Made by a program: the position numbers and the translations under genes
Assembly: GCA_965655795.1 (NCBI GenBank)
Contig: CBFHHY010000001.1
Location: 1-64,000 of the forward strand
Source of the DNA: TMED14 sp002167805
GTDB taxonomy: Bacteria; Bacteroidota; Bacteroidia; Flavobacteriales; Schleiferiaceae
Reading direction: 5' to 3'
DNA: 64,000 nt
The notes under the pieces: generated by a model
The model's input: the letters and a program-made list of their open reading frames with translations, nothing else
Databases searched by the model: none
What the model was told of the DNA's origin: nothing
Shown: in pieces, positions 1 through 9,036 of the stretch
Numbering within the stretch: the first letter of the stretch is position 1
How the letters are laid out: the number at the start of each line of letters is the position of its first letter

Positions 1-478
<478 letters not shown>

Positions 479-537
479 GGATTTTTTATCCCGATTTTTT
501 TATGTTGCTTCCGATATGCCAAATTACCTTGTTAAAA

Positions 538-646
538 CATGGTGGTTATTGCGTCGGGGATCACCTCTTTCCATTCCGAACAGAGTCGTTAAGTCCGATT
601 GCGCCGATGGTACTGGTTTATTCCGGGAGAGTAGGACGCCGCCATA
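538..646 (+). rRNA. rrf: 5S ribosomal RNA
   Basis: A 109-base region with the 5S signature TTCCGAACAGAGTCGTTAAG at 570-592 and a closing helix formed by ATGGTGG (539-545) with CCGCCAT (639-645, one G-U pair). It follows 23S rRNA and is followed by a strong intrinsic terminator, so it is the last gene of the rRNA operon. The ends are inferred from the terminal helix and may shift by 1-3 bases. Confidence 0.95.
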
Positions 647-654
647 ACTCATAC

Positions 655-682
655 AAAACCCTTGCAATTGCGAGGGTTTTTT
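655..682 (+). terminator. Rho-independent terminator of the rRNA operon
   Basis: An 11-base-pair stem pairs 655-665 (AAAACCCTTGC) with 670-680 (GCGAGGGTTTT), with one G-U pair and an AATT loop, and runs into six T residues at 677-682. It lies 9 bases after the 5S gene. It is the only convincing intrinsic terminator noticed in the window. Confidence 0.92.
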
Positions 683-746
683 GCATTAAAAAGAGGTGTA
701 TGGAATATTTTTTCTGTACGATATTCAAATTCTTAAATTTGAACTA

Positions 747-2522
747 ATGAGAGGTTTCTACTTTTGCATTTTATATTTTTCATACAACTTTCTTTTAAGT
801 GCTCAAGTATTAGATTCTTTAAATTCTATTGAAAAAGATTCAATTCCTTATTCTTATGATAGCATTTCAGGTCTTGATAGTAATGAATTGGAAGACACAT
901 TAACAACTTTCTATGTTCTAGATAATTTTCTCTCTTTCCCACAAAGTAAATGGAGATTATTAAATCGAATAGATGACAGATTGGAGAAAAATGATCCTAT
1001 TTGGGGTGATATATCGTTTTTAATTACGAGTCTTGGAGGTTTTTCTTACAACCCTATGGGTAACATAAATCAGGAGGATCAAAGTTTTGTTTCATTTTTA
1101 AGTTCCGGATTTAATTCGAATTCAACAGATTTTAGAAAAGGCCCATTACCAATGGTTGAGTGGCTTTATTCGGAGGCCCACGGGAGAGGTCAGTCATTTG
1201 GTATTCGAGCAAGTGCAAGTAGCAACAGTGACAAGCACTATGATTTGAGGTACGTAAGGTCTCAGGCAACTGGAACTCTTATTGGTGAATCTTACAGTCG
1301 TGATGATTTAACATTTAAAAATTTAAATGTAAATCGTAAGATAGGAATTAGTTCTAGGGGTCTTATACGGTATCAGGTAGGAGAAACTAATGAGACCGGA
1401 GGGGTTTTGGATATGAATCAATTAGATTCTAATTATTTTAATTGGAATCGTGAGCTTGTGGAAACAAGATGGGCGGCTAATGAGGTCATTTCACATCATG
1501 AGTCTTTAGATTGGAATTGGGTTTTTTCATCTTTAAAGAAGAAAAATAACAGATTTCAATGCCACGTCAGGTTTGATGGATTTAATCATAAAAGAATATT
1601 GAATTCACAAATTTTGAATATTGATACTCTCCAAAGTAGAAAAATTAGATCAGAATTTTCTGTTTCTGGTAAATTTTTTGGTTTTGAAGGGACAAATTTT
1701 TCGATTGGTATTCAAAATAGGGAGCAAAAATGGAATTTCAATGATAGTTTAATAGGAATAAAATGGGATCCTTATATGGTCCTTCAAAGTGGTCCTTTAG
1801 ATTTAGAATATCGCTTACTATCGAATTCCTACAATCTTCAGATAAAAAAACTACACTTATTAGATGAAAAATTATACTCCACATTTAATGCAGGTGCGAA
1901 GCAACCCCCGTTTTGGTCAGGGCTCAGAGACTATGAAATTTATCAGGAGGGATCACTTGTTTTTAAGTATCATAATTTATTTCAGATTGTTTATTCATTG
2001 AAATTTTCTCAGGGGGATAATATCCTACATGTGAATACAAATTCTGGTCTCGGAGTATGGACTTCTCGCGATATGTATAATATTTCTAGGTTTTCTATCA
2101 GGGGAATTATAAATGATTTACTGAAGTATGAATTTCACTATTCAAGTACCAATGGGCAAGATATCGGTATAGCTCCTTGGTTTGGAAAAATTTTGTTTTT
2201 AAAGGAATGGAGTTTGAATAATCAGGTTACAATAATTACTGGGATAGATGCTTGCGGATGGGCTGGTGTATGGAATCGACCTTATTTCATTCCTGAAAAG
2301 GGAACATTTGGATTTGATGTTTCTCAACAACAAACGAATAAAAGACTTAGTGGTTTGATATCTCCTTTTATTGGAGTCAGATTCAATACGGAAGCGGAGC
2401 TGCACGTGAATTTTCAAAATGCAAATCAGGGATGGGTGCCAAACACAGTTTTTCTTGTTCAGAATTATCCGTCACCCCCCTTAAGCATAAGAGTTACGGG
2501 ACGTTGGAGGATGTTTAACTAG
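747..2522 (+). CDS. putative outer-membrane beta-barrel protein (putative porin)
   Basis: A 591-residue protein with an N-terminal signal peptide (about residues 1-20, ending SAQ). The rest is rich in alternating aromatic and polar segments typical of beta-strands, ending in a strand-like SIRVTGRWRMF, as expected for an outer-membrane barrel. It resembles the large 'putative porin' proteins common in Bacteroidota; the family assignment is from overall character and not from a diagnostic motif. The ATG at 747 is chosen over one at 696 because the signal peptide begins there and the extra 17 residues would precede it. It stands alone between the rRNA operon and the convergent dnaB. Substrate and function are unknown. 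Confidence 0.6.
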   Translation: MRGFYFCILYFSYNFLLSAQVLDSLNSIEKDSIPYSYDSISGLDSNELEDTLTTFYVLDNFLSFPQSKWRLLNRIDDRLEKNDPIWGDISFLITSLGGFSYNPMGNINQEDQSFVSFLSSGFNSNSTDFRKGPLPMVEWLYSEAHGRGQSFGIRASASSNSDKHYDLRYVRSQATGTLIGESYSRDDLTFKNLNVNRKIGISSRGLIRYQVGETNETGGVLDMNQLDSNYFNWNRELVETRWAANEVISHHESLDWNWVFSSLKKKNNRFQCHVRFDGFNHKRILNSQILNIDTLQSRKIRSEFSVSGKFFGFEGTNFSIGIQNREQKWNFNDSLIGIKWDPYMVLQSGPLDLEYRLLSNSYNLQIKKLHLLDEKLYSTFNAGAKQPPFWSGLRDYEIYQEGSLVFKYHNLFQIVYSLKFSQGDNILHVNTNSGLGVWTSRDMYNISRFSIRGIINDLLKYEFHYSSTNGQDIGIAPWFGKILFLKEWSLNNQVTIITGIDACGWAGVWNRPYFIPEKGTFGFDVSQQQTNKRLSGLISPFIGVRFNTEAELHVNFQNANQGWVPNTVFLVQNYPSPPLSIRVTGRWRMFN

Positions 2523-2556
2523 TTTAAGCCGATACCCATTCTCAATAAATCATTTT

Positions 2557-4062
2557 TTAGAAAGGATTTTCTTGATCAGGATTAACATTATCTTCAAATT
2601 CGTCTCTAGCCTCTGAATTCATTTTCGATTCATATACGGCTTCATCTATATTCTGTCCAATATTCTCAAGGTCGCTAAATTTTGCCATACTTCCTTCAAA
2701 TCTCAGGCGAACTTTTTCTAATGATCCATTTCTATGTTTAGCAACGATTAATTCTGCTTGGCCATCGCATGGTGAGCCATCATCATCCCATTCGTGAATT
2801 TGGTAATATTCGGGTCGGTAAATAAATGAAACGATATCAGCATCTTGCTCAATAGCTCCTGACTCTCGGAGATCTGAAAGCAATGGTCTTTTACTTCCCC
2901 CTCTTGTTTCAACTGCCCGACTCAGCTGAGAAAGAGCAATAACGGGTATCTCTAATTCTTTGGCTATACTTTTCAGAGATCTTGAAATTGTAGATATTTC
3001 TTGTTCACGGTTACCATTTGATTTTGTCACTCCAGCAGTCATTAATTGAAGATAATCGATGACTATGATTTGAACTTTATGTTGAGCAACTAAACGTCTA
3101 CATTTTGCACGTAAATCAAAGATGGAAAGGGCGGGGGTATCATCTATGAAGATAGGTGCATCTTCCAATTTTTTTACTTTGGAGCTTAGTTGTTGCCATT
3201 CTATGGGTTCCAAATTTCCTTTCCTGAGTTTTTCTGCGCCTATTCCAGTTTCTGATGATATTAACCTTGTGATTAATTGAACGGATGACATTTCTAATGA
3301 GAAAACACCAACAGGTATTTTATGGTCGATAGCCATGTTTCTTGCCATACTCAGAGATAAAGCAGTTTTTCCCATTCCGGGTCTAGATGCAATTATTATT
3401 AAATCTGATTTTTGCCACCCTGCTGTTACTCGATCTACTCCTTTAAATCCAGATGGAACTCCTGATAATCCTTCTTTTTTTGAAATATCTTCTATTTTTT
3501 GCAATGCCTGTTTTACCAGTTCAAATGAGCCCTCATAATTTTTTTTTAGATTACCCTGGGAAATATTGAATAAGCTTTGCTCAGCTGTGTCTAGTAGTTC
3601 TAAGACATCATTAGTCTCATCATATGCCTGTTCGATCATGTTATGCGATATGCGTATCAACTCCCTTTGAATATGCTTTTGAACAACTATTCTGGAATGG
3701 AATTCAATGTGAGCAGATGAGGAAACTCTAGTTGAGAGACCTATCAGTTTGGCTTCACCTCCAATGTTATTAAGTTCACCTTCTTTTTTTAATCGCTGTG
3801 ATACTGTTAGAATATCAATTGGGTCAGAATCTCCAAATAGCTGGGTTATTGCTTCAAAAATTTTTTGATGGCCATCGACGTAAAAGCTTTCTGCAGATAG
3901 TATATCTATCACTTTGGAAAGAGCATCTCTATCAATTAATAAAGCTCCTAAAATTGCTTCTTCTAACTCTATAGCTTGTGGAGGTACTCTTCCAATTCCA
4001 CTAAGGGGAAGAATATTCGGGCTCTGTGTTTTGTTTAATATTGTTTTTATTGCTTTAGCCAT
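2557..4062 (-). CDS. dnaB: replicative DNA helicase DnaB
   Basis: A 501-residue hexameric 5'-3' helicase that unwinds DNA at the replication fork and recruits primase. The N-terminal helical (primase-binding) domain spans about residues 28-130. The RecA-like motor follows, with Walker A SRPGMGKT at about 226-233, Walker B IIVIDYLQLM near 335, and the downstream ALSQLSRAVE motif. No intein is present. The length is normal apart from an acidic C-terminal extension of about 30 residues. It starts 17 bases after accA on the same strand, an arrangement recurrent in Flavobacteriia, so the two are probably co-transcribed. Confidence 0.97.
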   Translation of the reverse strand: MAKAIKTILNKTQSPNILPLSGIGRVPPQAIELEEAILGALLIDRDALSKVIDILSAESFYVDGHQKIFEAITQLFGDSDPIDILTVSQRLKKEGELNNIGGEAKLIGLSTRVSSSAHIEFHSRIVVQKHIQRELIRISHNMIEQAYDETNDVLELLDTAEQSLFNISQGNLKKNYEGSFELVKQALQKIEDISKKEGLSGVPSGFKGVDRVTAGWQKSDLIIIASRPGMGKTALSLSMARNMAIDHKIPVGVFSLEMSSVQLITRLISSETGIGAEKLRKGNLEPIEWQQLSSKVKKLEDAPIFIDDTPALSIFDLRAKCRRLVAQHKVQIIVIDYLQLMTAGVTKSNGNREQEISTISRSLKSIAKELEIPVIALSQLSRAVETRGGSKRPLLSDLRESGAIEQDADIVSFIYRPEYYQIHEWDDDGSPCDGQAELIVAKHRNGSLEKVRLRFEGSMAKFSDLENIGQNIDEAVYESKMNSEARDEFEDNVNPDQENPF

Positions 4063-4079
4063 TTTTGAGTTTATTAATT

Positions 4080-5036
4080 TTATTCCTCTTCAAAAACTCC
4101 CATTTGGCAAAACTTAGCAACTCTTGAATTTATTAACTCATCCGTCGAAACCATCTTTAATTCGTTATAATTTTTAATGATTTCATCCGCTAAAATTTGG
4201 AACATTTGATTTGGATTTCGGTGGGCACCTCCATCAGGTTCTGATATGACTCCATCTATGAGTTTATTTGATAGCATATCCGAGGCAGTTAACTTAAGAG
4301 CCTCAGCCGCAGTTTCCTTATGATTCCAGCTTCTCCATAAGATAGAGGAGCAAGATTCTGGACTAATAACGGAGTACCAGGTATTTTCCAACATTAAAAC
4401 TTTATCTCCAACTCCGATTCCAAGCGCCCCTCCTGAAGCACCCTCTCCAATTATTATACAAATGATAGGGACCTTTAATCGTGACATTTCTAATATATTT
4501 CTTGCGATAGCTTCTCCTTGACCACGCTCTTCAGCTTCGACCCCTGGGAATGCTCCTGGAGTATCAATCAATGTCACTATTGGTCTTCCAAATTTTTCAG
4601 CTTGCTTCATTAATCTTAGAGCTTTTCGATAGCCTTCGGGATTTGGCATACCAAAGTTTCTCAATTGTCTCATTTTCGTATTTATACCTTTTTGCTGACC
4701 TAGAAAAAGAAATGATTCATTTTGAATTTTCCCCCATCCTCCTACCATGGCTTTGTCATCTTTTACGTTTCTATCACCATGAAGTTCAATAAACGAGCTT
4801 TCCGTCATGGCTTCTAAATATGCAAGTGTGTGGGGACGGTTAGGGTGTCTGCTTAATTGAACACGCTGCCAAGGAGTTAGATTTTTTTTTAACTCGTTTT
4901 GAGCTAACATCAGTTTCGATTCTAACTCGTTAAGACCATCATTCATTTCAACTCCACTCTCGGATTCAAGAGCTTTTGCTTTTGCTATCTGTTCGTCAAT
5001 TTCGCGAATTGAACTCTCAAATTCTAGATATTCCAT
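4080..5036 (-). CDS. accA: acetyl-CoA carboxylase carboxyltransferase subunit alpha
   Basis: A 318-residue alpha subunit of the heterotetrameric carboxyltransferase that moves CO2 from biotin to acetyl-CoA, giving malonyl-CoA for fatty-acid synthesis. It has the N-terminal coiled helical segment typical of AccA (residues 1-55), the segment HGDRNVKDDKAMVGGWGKI, and the crotonase-fold oxyanion segment GEGASGGALGIGVGDKVLML. The length is usual. It leads the accA-dnaB pair. A near match to the -7 box (TTTCTTTG) lies about 14 bases upstream of the ATG. The partner accD is not in the window; birA (37657), needed for biotin loading of the carrier protein, is. Confidence 0.97.
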   Translation of the reverse strand: MEYLEFESSIREIDEQIAKAKALESESGVEMNDGLNELESKLMLAQNELKKNLTPWQRVQLSRHPNRPHTLAYLEAMTESSFIELHGDRNVKDDKAMVGGWGKIQNESFLFLGQQKGINTKMRQLRNFGMPNPEGYRKALRLMKQAEKFGRPIVTLIDTPGAFPGVEAEERGQGEAIARNILEMSRLKVPIICIIIGEGASGGALGIGVGDKVLMLENTWYSVISPESCSSILWRSWNHKETAAEALKLTASDMLSNKLIDGVISEPDGGAHRNPNQMFQILADEIIKNYNELKMVSTDELINSRVAKFCQMGVFEEE

Positions 5037-5102
5037 ATGTGTTTAATACAAAGAAATTAAAATTAAAGCTTTATAAAATTATACAGTAAGAATGTGGAAA
5101 AC

Positions 5103-6023
5103 TTAAGTATTATAAATATTCTTCTTCCGCTTTTTTCGTTTCAAATATGCTTCGATAGAAACCATCCCTAAAATTATAGCTACACCAAAATAAAACATAG
5201 AACTCATAGCCTCACTTCCACCAAAGAATATTAGAGCTATTAATATTCCATAAACAGGCTCCAAAGCAATTGTCAAAACTACTGTAAATGGAGATAAATA
5301 TTTCATTATTCGAACGGATTGAACAAATGCGAATGATGTGCAAATACTGGCAAGAATTGTTAAATAAAACCAATCCCATAATGAAGGAGATGATAGGGTT
5401 TCAATAAAATTATCATTCAATATGAAATAAAATCCAAGGATGATTGAGCCAATTCCCATCTCCCATAAAGAAATATCAACAGGATTAATTTTTTTAACGA
5501 TTTTTCCGTTCATGACTGAGAAGAGAGCGCTCAAAAGGGCGCTTGTTAAGCCAATTAGAATGGCTAGTTCCTCACCTCGAACAGATTCGAGAAGGACAAG
5601 CATTCCAAATATAATTCCAAGACCAACAAGAATTTCTGAAATAAGTATTTTTCGATTAAAGAAAATAGGCTCTAAGATTGAGACAAAAAAGGGTCCGGTA
5701 CTCAAGCAAGCCAAGGTTAGTGATACATTAGAAATTTTTATCGCATGATAAAATGTAACCCAATGAAGTACAATAATGGATGAGTTTAATACCAGAATTG
5801 AAAATTTTTTTGCGCTTGGTAAATAGAGCTTTTTCTTGGTTATAAGAATGAAAAAGATTAAAAAGATTGTTGCCAATAATACTCGAAACCAAACTATTGG
5901 AAGTGCTTCAATTGTAATTAACTTACCCAGCGCTCCAGTGAACCCCCAAATTAAAACTATTGAGTGCATCCAAAGATAATGGACCCATATTGGAGAATTA
6001 TCATTTGGATATATTAATGACAT
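5103..6023 (-). CDS. EamA/DMT-family transporter
   Basis: A 306-residue integral membrane protein with about ten predicted transmembrane helices in two homologous halves, the layout of the drug/metabolite transporter (EamA) superfamily. The second half carries the typical segment SPFTVVLTIALEPVYGILIALIFFGG (split here for description, near residues 243-268), and the tail is strongly basic (KRKKRKK). Members export amino acids, sugars or metabolites; the substrate cannot be read from the sequence. It follows lptF by 9 bases on the same strand and probably belongs to the tgt-lptF transcription unit. Confidence 0.88.
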   Translation of the reverse strand: MSLIYPNDNSPIWVHYLWMHSIVLIWGFTGALGKLITIEALPIVWFRVLLATIFLIFFILITKKKLYLPSAKKFSILVLNSSIIVLHWVTFYHAIKISNVSLTLACLSTGPFFVSILEPIFFNRKILISEILVGLGIIFGMLVLLESVRGEELAILIGLTSALLSALFSVMNGKIVKKINPVDISLWEMGIGSIILGFYFILNDNFIETLSSPSLWDWFYLTILASICTSFAFVQSVRIMKYLSPFTVVLTIALEPVYGILIALIFFGGSEAMSSMFYFGVAIILGMVSIEAYLKRKKRKKNIYNT

Positions 6024-6032
6024 CTTTGATAG

Positions 6033-7112
6033 TTATTTTGATGCACGCAAATACAAAACGATTCCCAATGCTGAAAATATAAAATTGGGAAACCAGATTG
6101 CCCAAAATGAACTGACATAAGGTATTGAAGCCAATACCCCTCCTAATTGCATAAAAAATATATAAATAACGGCAATAAGTAATCCTAGAGCAATTTGGCT
6201 GCCTATCCCGCCTCTCTTTTTTTCTGAGGATAAGACTATAGCTATGAATACTAATATGAATATTGAAAATGGATAAGCAGTTCTTTTGTGCCATTCCATT
6301 TCATGCGAAATTATGGCTTCTGAACCACTCAATCTTTCTTGATTTATATATTTCAATAACATTGGAGATGTCATTGTAGCAGTACCTCTTGTATCTGGAG
6401 AAATAATACCCGGATTGAAGGGAAATGCTGTATCTAACCTTCGACCTTGTTCAATTTTCATATTACCTGATGGAAGCCAAGTGCGTAAGGTCCAATTGTC
6501 AACTTGCCATTGTTTTTTCACAGTGTCATATCGAACGAAATCAGCAATAAGTTTATCTGATAATTTTTGATTTTTGAATCTTTCATAACTGAAATGATAT
6601 CCCCCTAACCTCTCTGGACTCCATGTTTCAATATATATGTAATGATTAGGCAATATTTGACGATGAATATTAATTGGACGTTTGATTATTTTATCTTGAA
6701 TATAAGTATCTTCAAAATGTATCCGAGTAATATTTGTTTTGGGAATGATTAGGTGAGTGAGGAAAGAATTAATAACAAATAATGTCAATGCTCCTAATAA
6801 AAACGGCTTTAGAATTCTAGGAAATGATACCCCTCCCGTGAGTGCCGCAACTATCTCACCATCTCTTGCCATTCTGCCAGTCACAAAAATTGTAGATAAG
6901 AAAACGATTAACGAGCTAAATGTTGTGCCGTAAAATGCTATAAAGTTGACATAGTAGTCAAAAATTATTGAGTACAGGCTCACATTTTTGTTAATGAAAT
7001 TGTCTACTTTCTGGCTAATATCAAAAACGATAGCAATCATCATCACTAACCCCATGAATAGAACGAAACTCCCAAGAAATTTGATGAAAATATATCGGCT
7101 TAACCTATTCAT
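6033..7112 (-). CDS. LptF/LptG family lipopolysaccharide export permease
   Basis: A 359-residue YjgP/YjgQ-family permease. A transmembrane hairpin near residues 10-30 and helices near 55-120 precede a periplasmic domain of about 140 residues, followed by three C-terminal helices, the 6-TM plus central periplasmic domain plan of LptF and LptG. These proteins form the inner-membrane channel of the LptB2FG ABC exporter that pulls LPS towards the outer membrane. Whether it plays the LptF or LptG role is not resolved. It begins 10 bases after the tgt stop, a conserved pairing in Bacteroidota. The ATG at 7112 opens a typical MNRLSRYIFIKF start. Confidence 0.93.
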   Translation of the reverse strand: MNRLSRYIFIKFLGSFVLFMGLVMMIAIVFDISQKVDNFINKNVSLYSIIFDYYVNFIAFYGTTFSSLIVFLSTIFVTGRMARDGEIVAALTGGVSFPRILKPFLLGALTLFVINSFLTHLIIPKTNITRIHFEDTYIQDKIIKRPINIHRQILPNHYIYIETWSPERLGGYHFSYERFKNQKLSDKLIADFVRYDTVKKQWQVDNWTLRTWLPSGNMKIEQGRRLDTAFPFNPGIISPDTRGTATMTSPMLLKYINQERLSGSEAIISHEMEWHKRTAYPFSIFILVFIAIVLSSEKKRGGIGSQIALGLLIAVIYIFFMQLGGVLASIPYVSSFWAIWFPNFIFSALGIVLYLRASK

Positions 7113-7122
7113 AACAAAATAG

Positions 7123-8253
7123 TTATAATCTTTTTTCTAATCTAGGAATTATTCTTGCTTTCCATGAGGTGAAATCACCAAGAATTATGCGATTTCTCGC
7201 TTCTTCAACAAGCCAAAGGTAAAATCTCAAATTATGTAATGATGCAATTTGTTTACCTAATGATTCATTTGAAACAAATAAGTGTCGTAGATAGGCTTTA
7301 CTGAAATGGTTATCTACAATTGAGTCTCCAGAAGGATCGATTGATGAAAAATCATCGGCCCATTTAGCATTTTTTATATTGATTATCCCTTCTGATGTAA
7401 ATAGCTGACCATTTCTTGCATTTCTTGTTGGCATGACGCAATCAAACATATCAACACCTAAGGCTATGTTTTCTAATAAATTTGTAGGAGTACCCACACC
7501 CATTAAATATCTGGGTTTGTCTTTTGGAAGGATAGAACACACATCATTGGTCATCGCATACATCTCTTCGGCGGGTTCTCCAACACTGAGTCCTCCTATT
7601 GCATTTCCAAGAGCTTCTTTTTTTGCTATGTATTCTGCTGATTCTTTTCGAAGATCTGAGTATGTACTGCCTTGGACTATTGGAAATAGTGTTTGTTCGT
7701 AGCCAAAATAATTTTTTCCAGTATTCCAATATTTCATGCAACGATCAAGCCATCTGTGGGTTCTATTCATTGCCTCTTTTGCATATTTTTTTTGACAAGG
7801 ATAATTGGTACATTCATCAAAGGCCATAACAATATCAGCACCAATTTTTCTTTGTATTTCCATTACAGATTCTGGTGTAAACATATGCTTACTTCCATCG
7901 ATATGACTTTGAAAAGTCACTCCCTCTTCAGAGATTTTACGTATGTCTTGAAGACTATGAACTTGAAACCCTCCACTATCGGTAAGCATAGGCCTTTCCC
8001 AAGTTATAAATTTGTGAAGGCCACCCGCTTTTTTTATAATCTCTGTTCCTGGCCTTAGGTATAAATGATATGTATTTCCAAGAATTATTTGGGCACTTGA
8101 ATCACTAATCAAATGATCAGTATACATACTTTTAACGGCGCCTGATGTCCCTACAGGCATGAAAATCGGAGTCTTGATTTCGCCGTGGTCCGTATAAAAT
8201 ATTCCTGCTCGAGCTGAGCTTTTTTTGTCTAGACTTTTGAGTTCAAAATTCAT
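7123..8253 (-). CDS. tgt: queuine/preQ1 tRNA-ribosyltransferase (zinc ligands lost)
   Basis: A 376-residue enzyme that swaps guanine-34 of Asp, Asn, His and Tyr tRNAs for preQ1 in queuosine synthesis. Catalytic regions are intact: TDSGGFQ (Asp92), GGLSVGEP near 220-227, and DMFDCVMPTR with the expected nucleophile Asp271. The C-terminal zinc site, usually DPxCxCxxC plus His, reads DPSGDSIVD at residues 306-314; only the His (340) remains. The flanking KAYLRHLF and SLHNLRFYLWL match the family, so this is a natural variant and not a frameshift. The start ATG lies 4 bases after a TAATTTTG promoter box. lptF follows. Confidence 0.96.
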   Translation of the reverse strand: MNFELKSLDKKSSARAGIFYTDHGEIKTPIFMPVGTSGAVKSMYTDHLISDSSAQIILGNTYHLYLRPGTEIIKKAGGLHKFITWERPMLTDSGGFQVHSLQDIRKISEEGVTFQSHIDGSKHMFTPESVMEIQRKIGADIVMAFDECTNYPCQKKYAKEAMNRTHRWLDRCMKYWNTGKNYFGYEQTLFPIVQGSTYSDLRKESAEYIAKKEALGNAIGGLSVGEPAEEMYAMTNDVCSILPKDKPRYLMGVGTPTNLLENIALGVDMFDCVMPTRNARNGQLFTSEGIINIKNAKWADDFSSIDPSGDSIVDNHFSKAYLRHLFVSNESLGKQIASLHNLRFYLWLVEEARNRIILGDFTSWKARIIPRLEKRL

Positions 8254-8257
8254 CTTT

Positions 8258-8265
8258 CAAAATTA
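8258..8265 (-). promoter_or_regulatory. TAnnTTTG -7 box of tgt
   Basis: TAATTTTG on the minus strand, a perfect match to the Bacteroidota -7 consensus. Only four bases separate it from the tgt ATG (8251-8253). At the usual -7 position, transcription would start at or within a base or two of the start codon, so the message may be leaderless. Confidence 0.6.
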
Positions 8266-8322
8266 GGTCTTTCCTTTGGACTACTTTTAAGTATTATTTG
8301 CAGATTATTTTAATTATCGATT

Positions 8323-8946
8323 GTGGAAAAATTATTCCCGCCCACTAATTGGCATCATTACTTTCCATTTTTGGATTCGAATTCGGTAGGTATCATAGAG
8401 AAGTTACCTGAATTATATCATTTTTGGAATAGTCAGATAAATGTTATTTCAAGGAAAGACGAAAATCAGATTTGGAGAAATCATATAATTCACTCTTTGG
8501 TTTTAGCGAATGTAATTCCCTTAGAGAATAATATGAAGGTTATAGATATTGGAACAGGAGGAGGCTTCCCAGGCATTCCTTTAGCTATTGCATTCCCGAA
8601 TATCCATTTCACTTTGGTGGATTCCATTGGGAAGAAAATAAAAGTTGTAAAAGCTATTGTGGATCATTTGAATTTAGAAAATGTTTATCCGGTCCACAAC
8701 AGAGTGGACAATTTAATGGATCAATATAATTATGCGATTACAAGAGCTGTGGCTCCGGTAAAGAATTTAGTCTCACTTACAGAAAAGCTATGGATAAACA
8801 AGGATGATGCGAGAATATACGCTCTAAAGGGTGGAGATCTAACCAATGAAATTAAGGGTTACGAAACCCAATTATACTCATTAGATAAATGGCTACCTCA
8901 GACTTATTTCAATCATAAATTTATTGTTGAAATAAAAATATTTTAG
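8323..8946 (+). CDS. rsmG: 16S rRNA (guanine527-N7)-methyltransferase RsmG
   Basis: A 207-residue SAM-dependent enzyme that methylates G527 of 16S rRNA in the 530 loop. The SAM-binding motif VIDIGTGGGFPGIPLAI lies near residues 74-90, followed by the acidic ribose-binding strand end LVDS. The region YAITRAVAPVKNLV and the lysine in ALKGG are typical of RsmG. The start codon is GTG; no in-frame ATG gives the family-typical N terminus. It is divergent from tgt across a 69-base gap and convergent with pruA. Confidence 0.95.
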   Translation: MEKLFPPTNWHHYFPFLDSNSVGIIEKLPELYHFWNSQINVISRKDENQIWRNHIIHSLVLANVIPLENNMKVIDIGTGGGFPGIPLAIAFPNIHFTLVDSIGKKIKVVKAIVDHLNLENVYPVHNRVDNLMDQYNYAITRAVAPVKNLVSLTEKLWINKDDARIYALKGGDLTNEIKGYETQLYSLDKWLPQTYFNHKFIVEIKIF

Positions 8947-9036
8947 ATTATTTATTTGAGTTTTTGCTGGAAAATATATGCTCATAATTACTTACTTGTA
9001 TTTTTTTAGCGACAAAGTCGGGTATCGCTCTCAAGA

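Noticed and set aside
502..747. An 81-codon open frame across the 5S gene and terminator
   Set aside because: It covers the 5S rRNA and its terminator hairpin; its translation has no protein-like character.
759..766. A perfect TACTTTTG box near the barrel-protein start
   Set aside because: It is inside the coding region, after the ATG of the signal peptide, and no later start would keep the signal peptide. Most likely a chance match.
7693..8058. A 121-codon plus-strand frame
   Set aside because: It is antisense to tgt, whose frame has strong family motifs; the translation has no recognisable features.
9008..9029. Inverted repeat AGCGA/TCGCT between rsmG and pruA as a terminator
   Set aside because: Only five base pairs, and no T-run follows the stem on either strand in the direction of the convergent transcripts.
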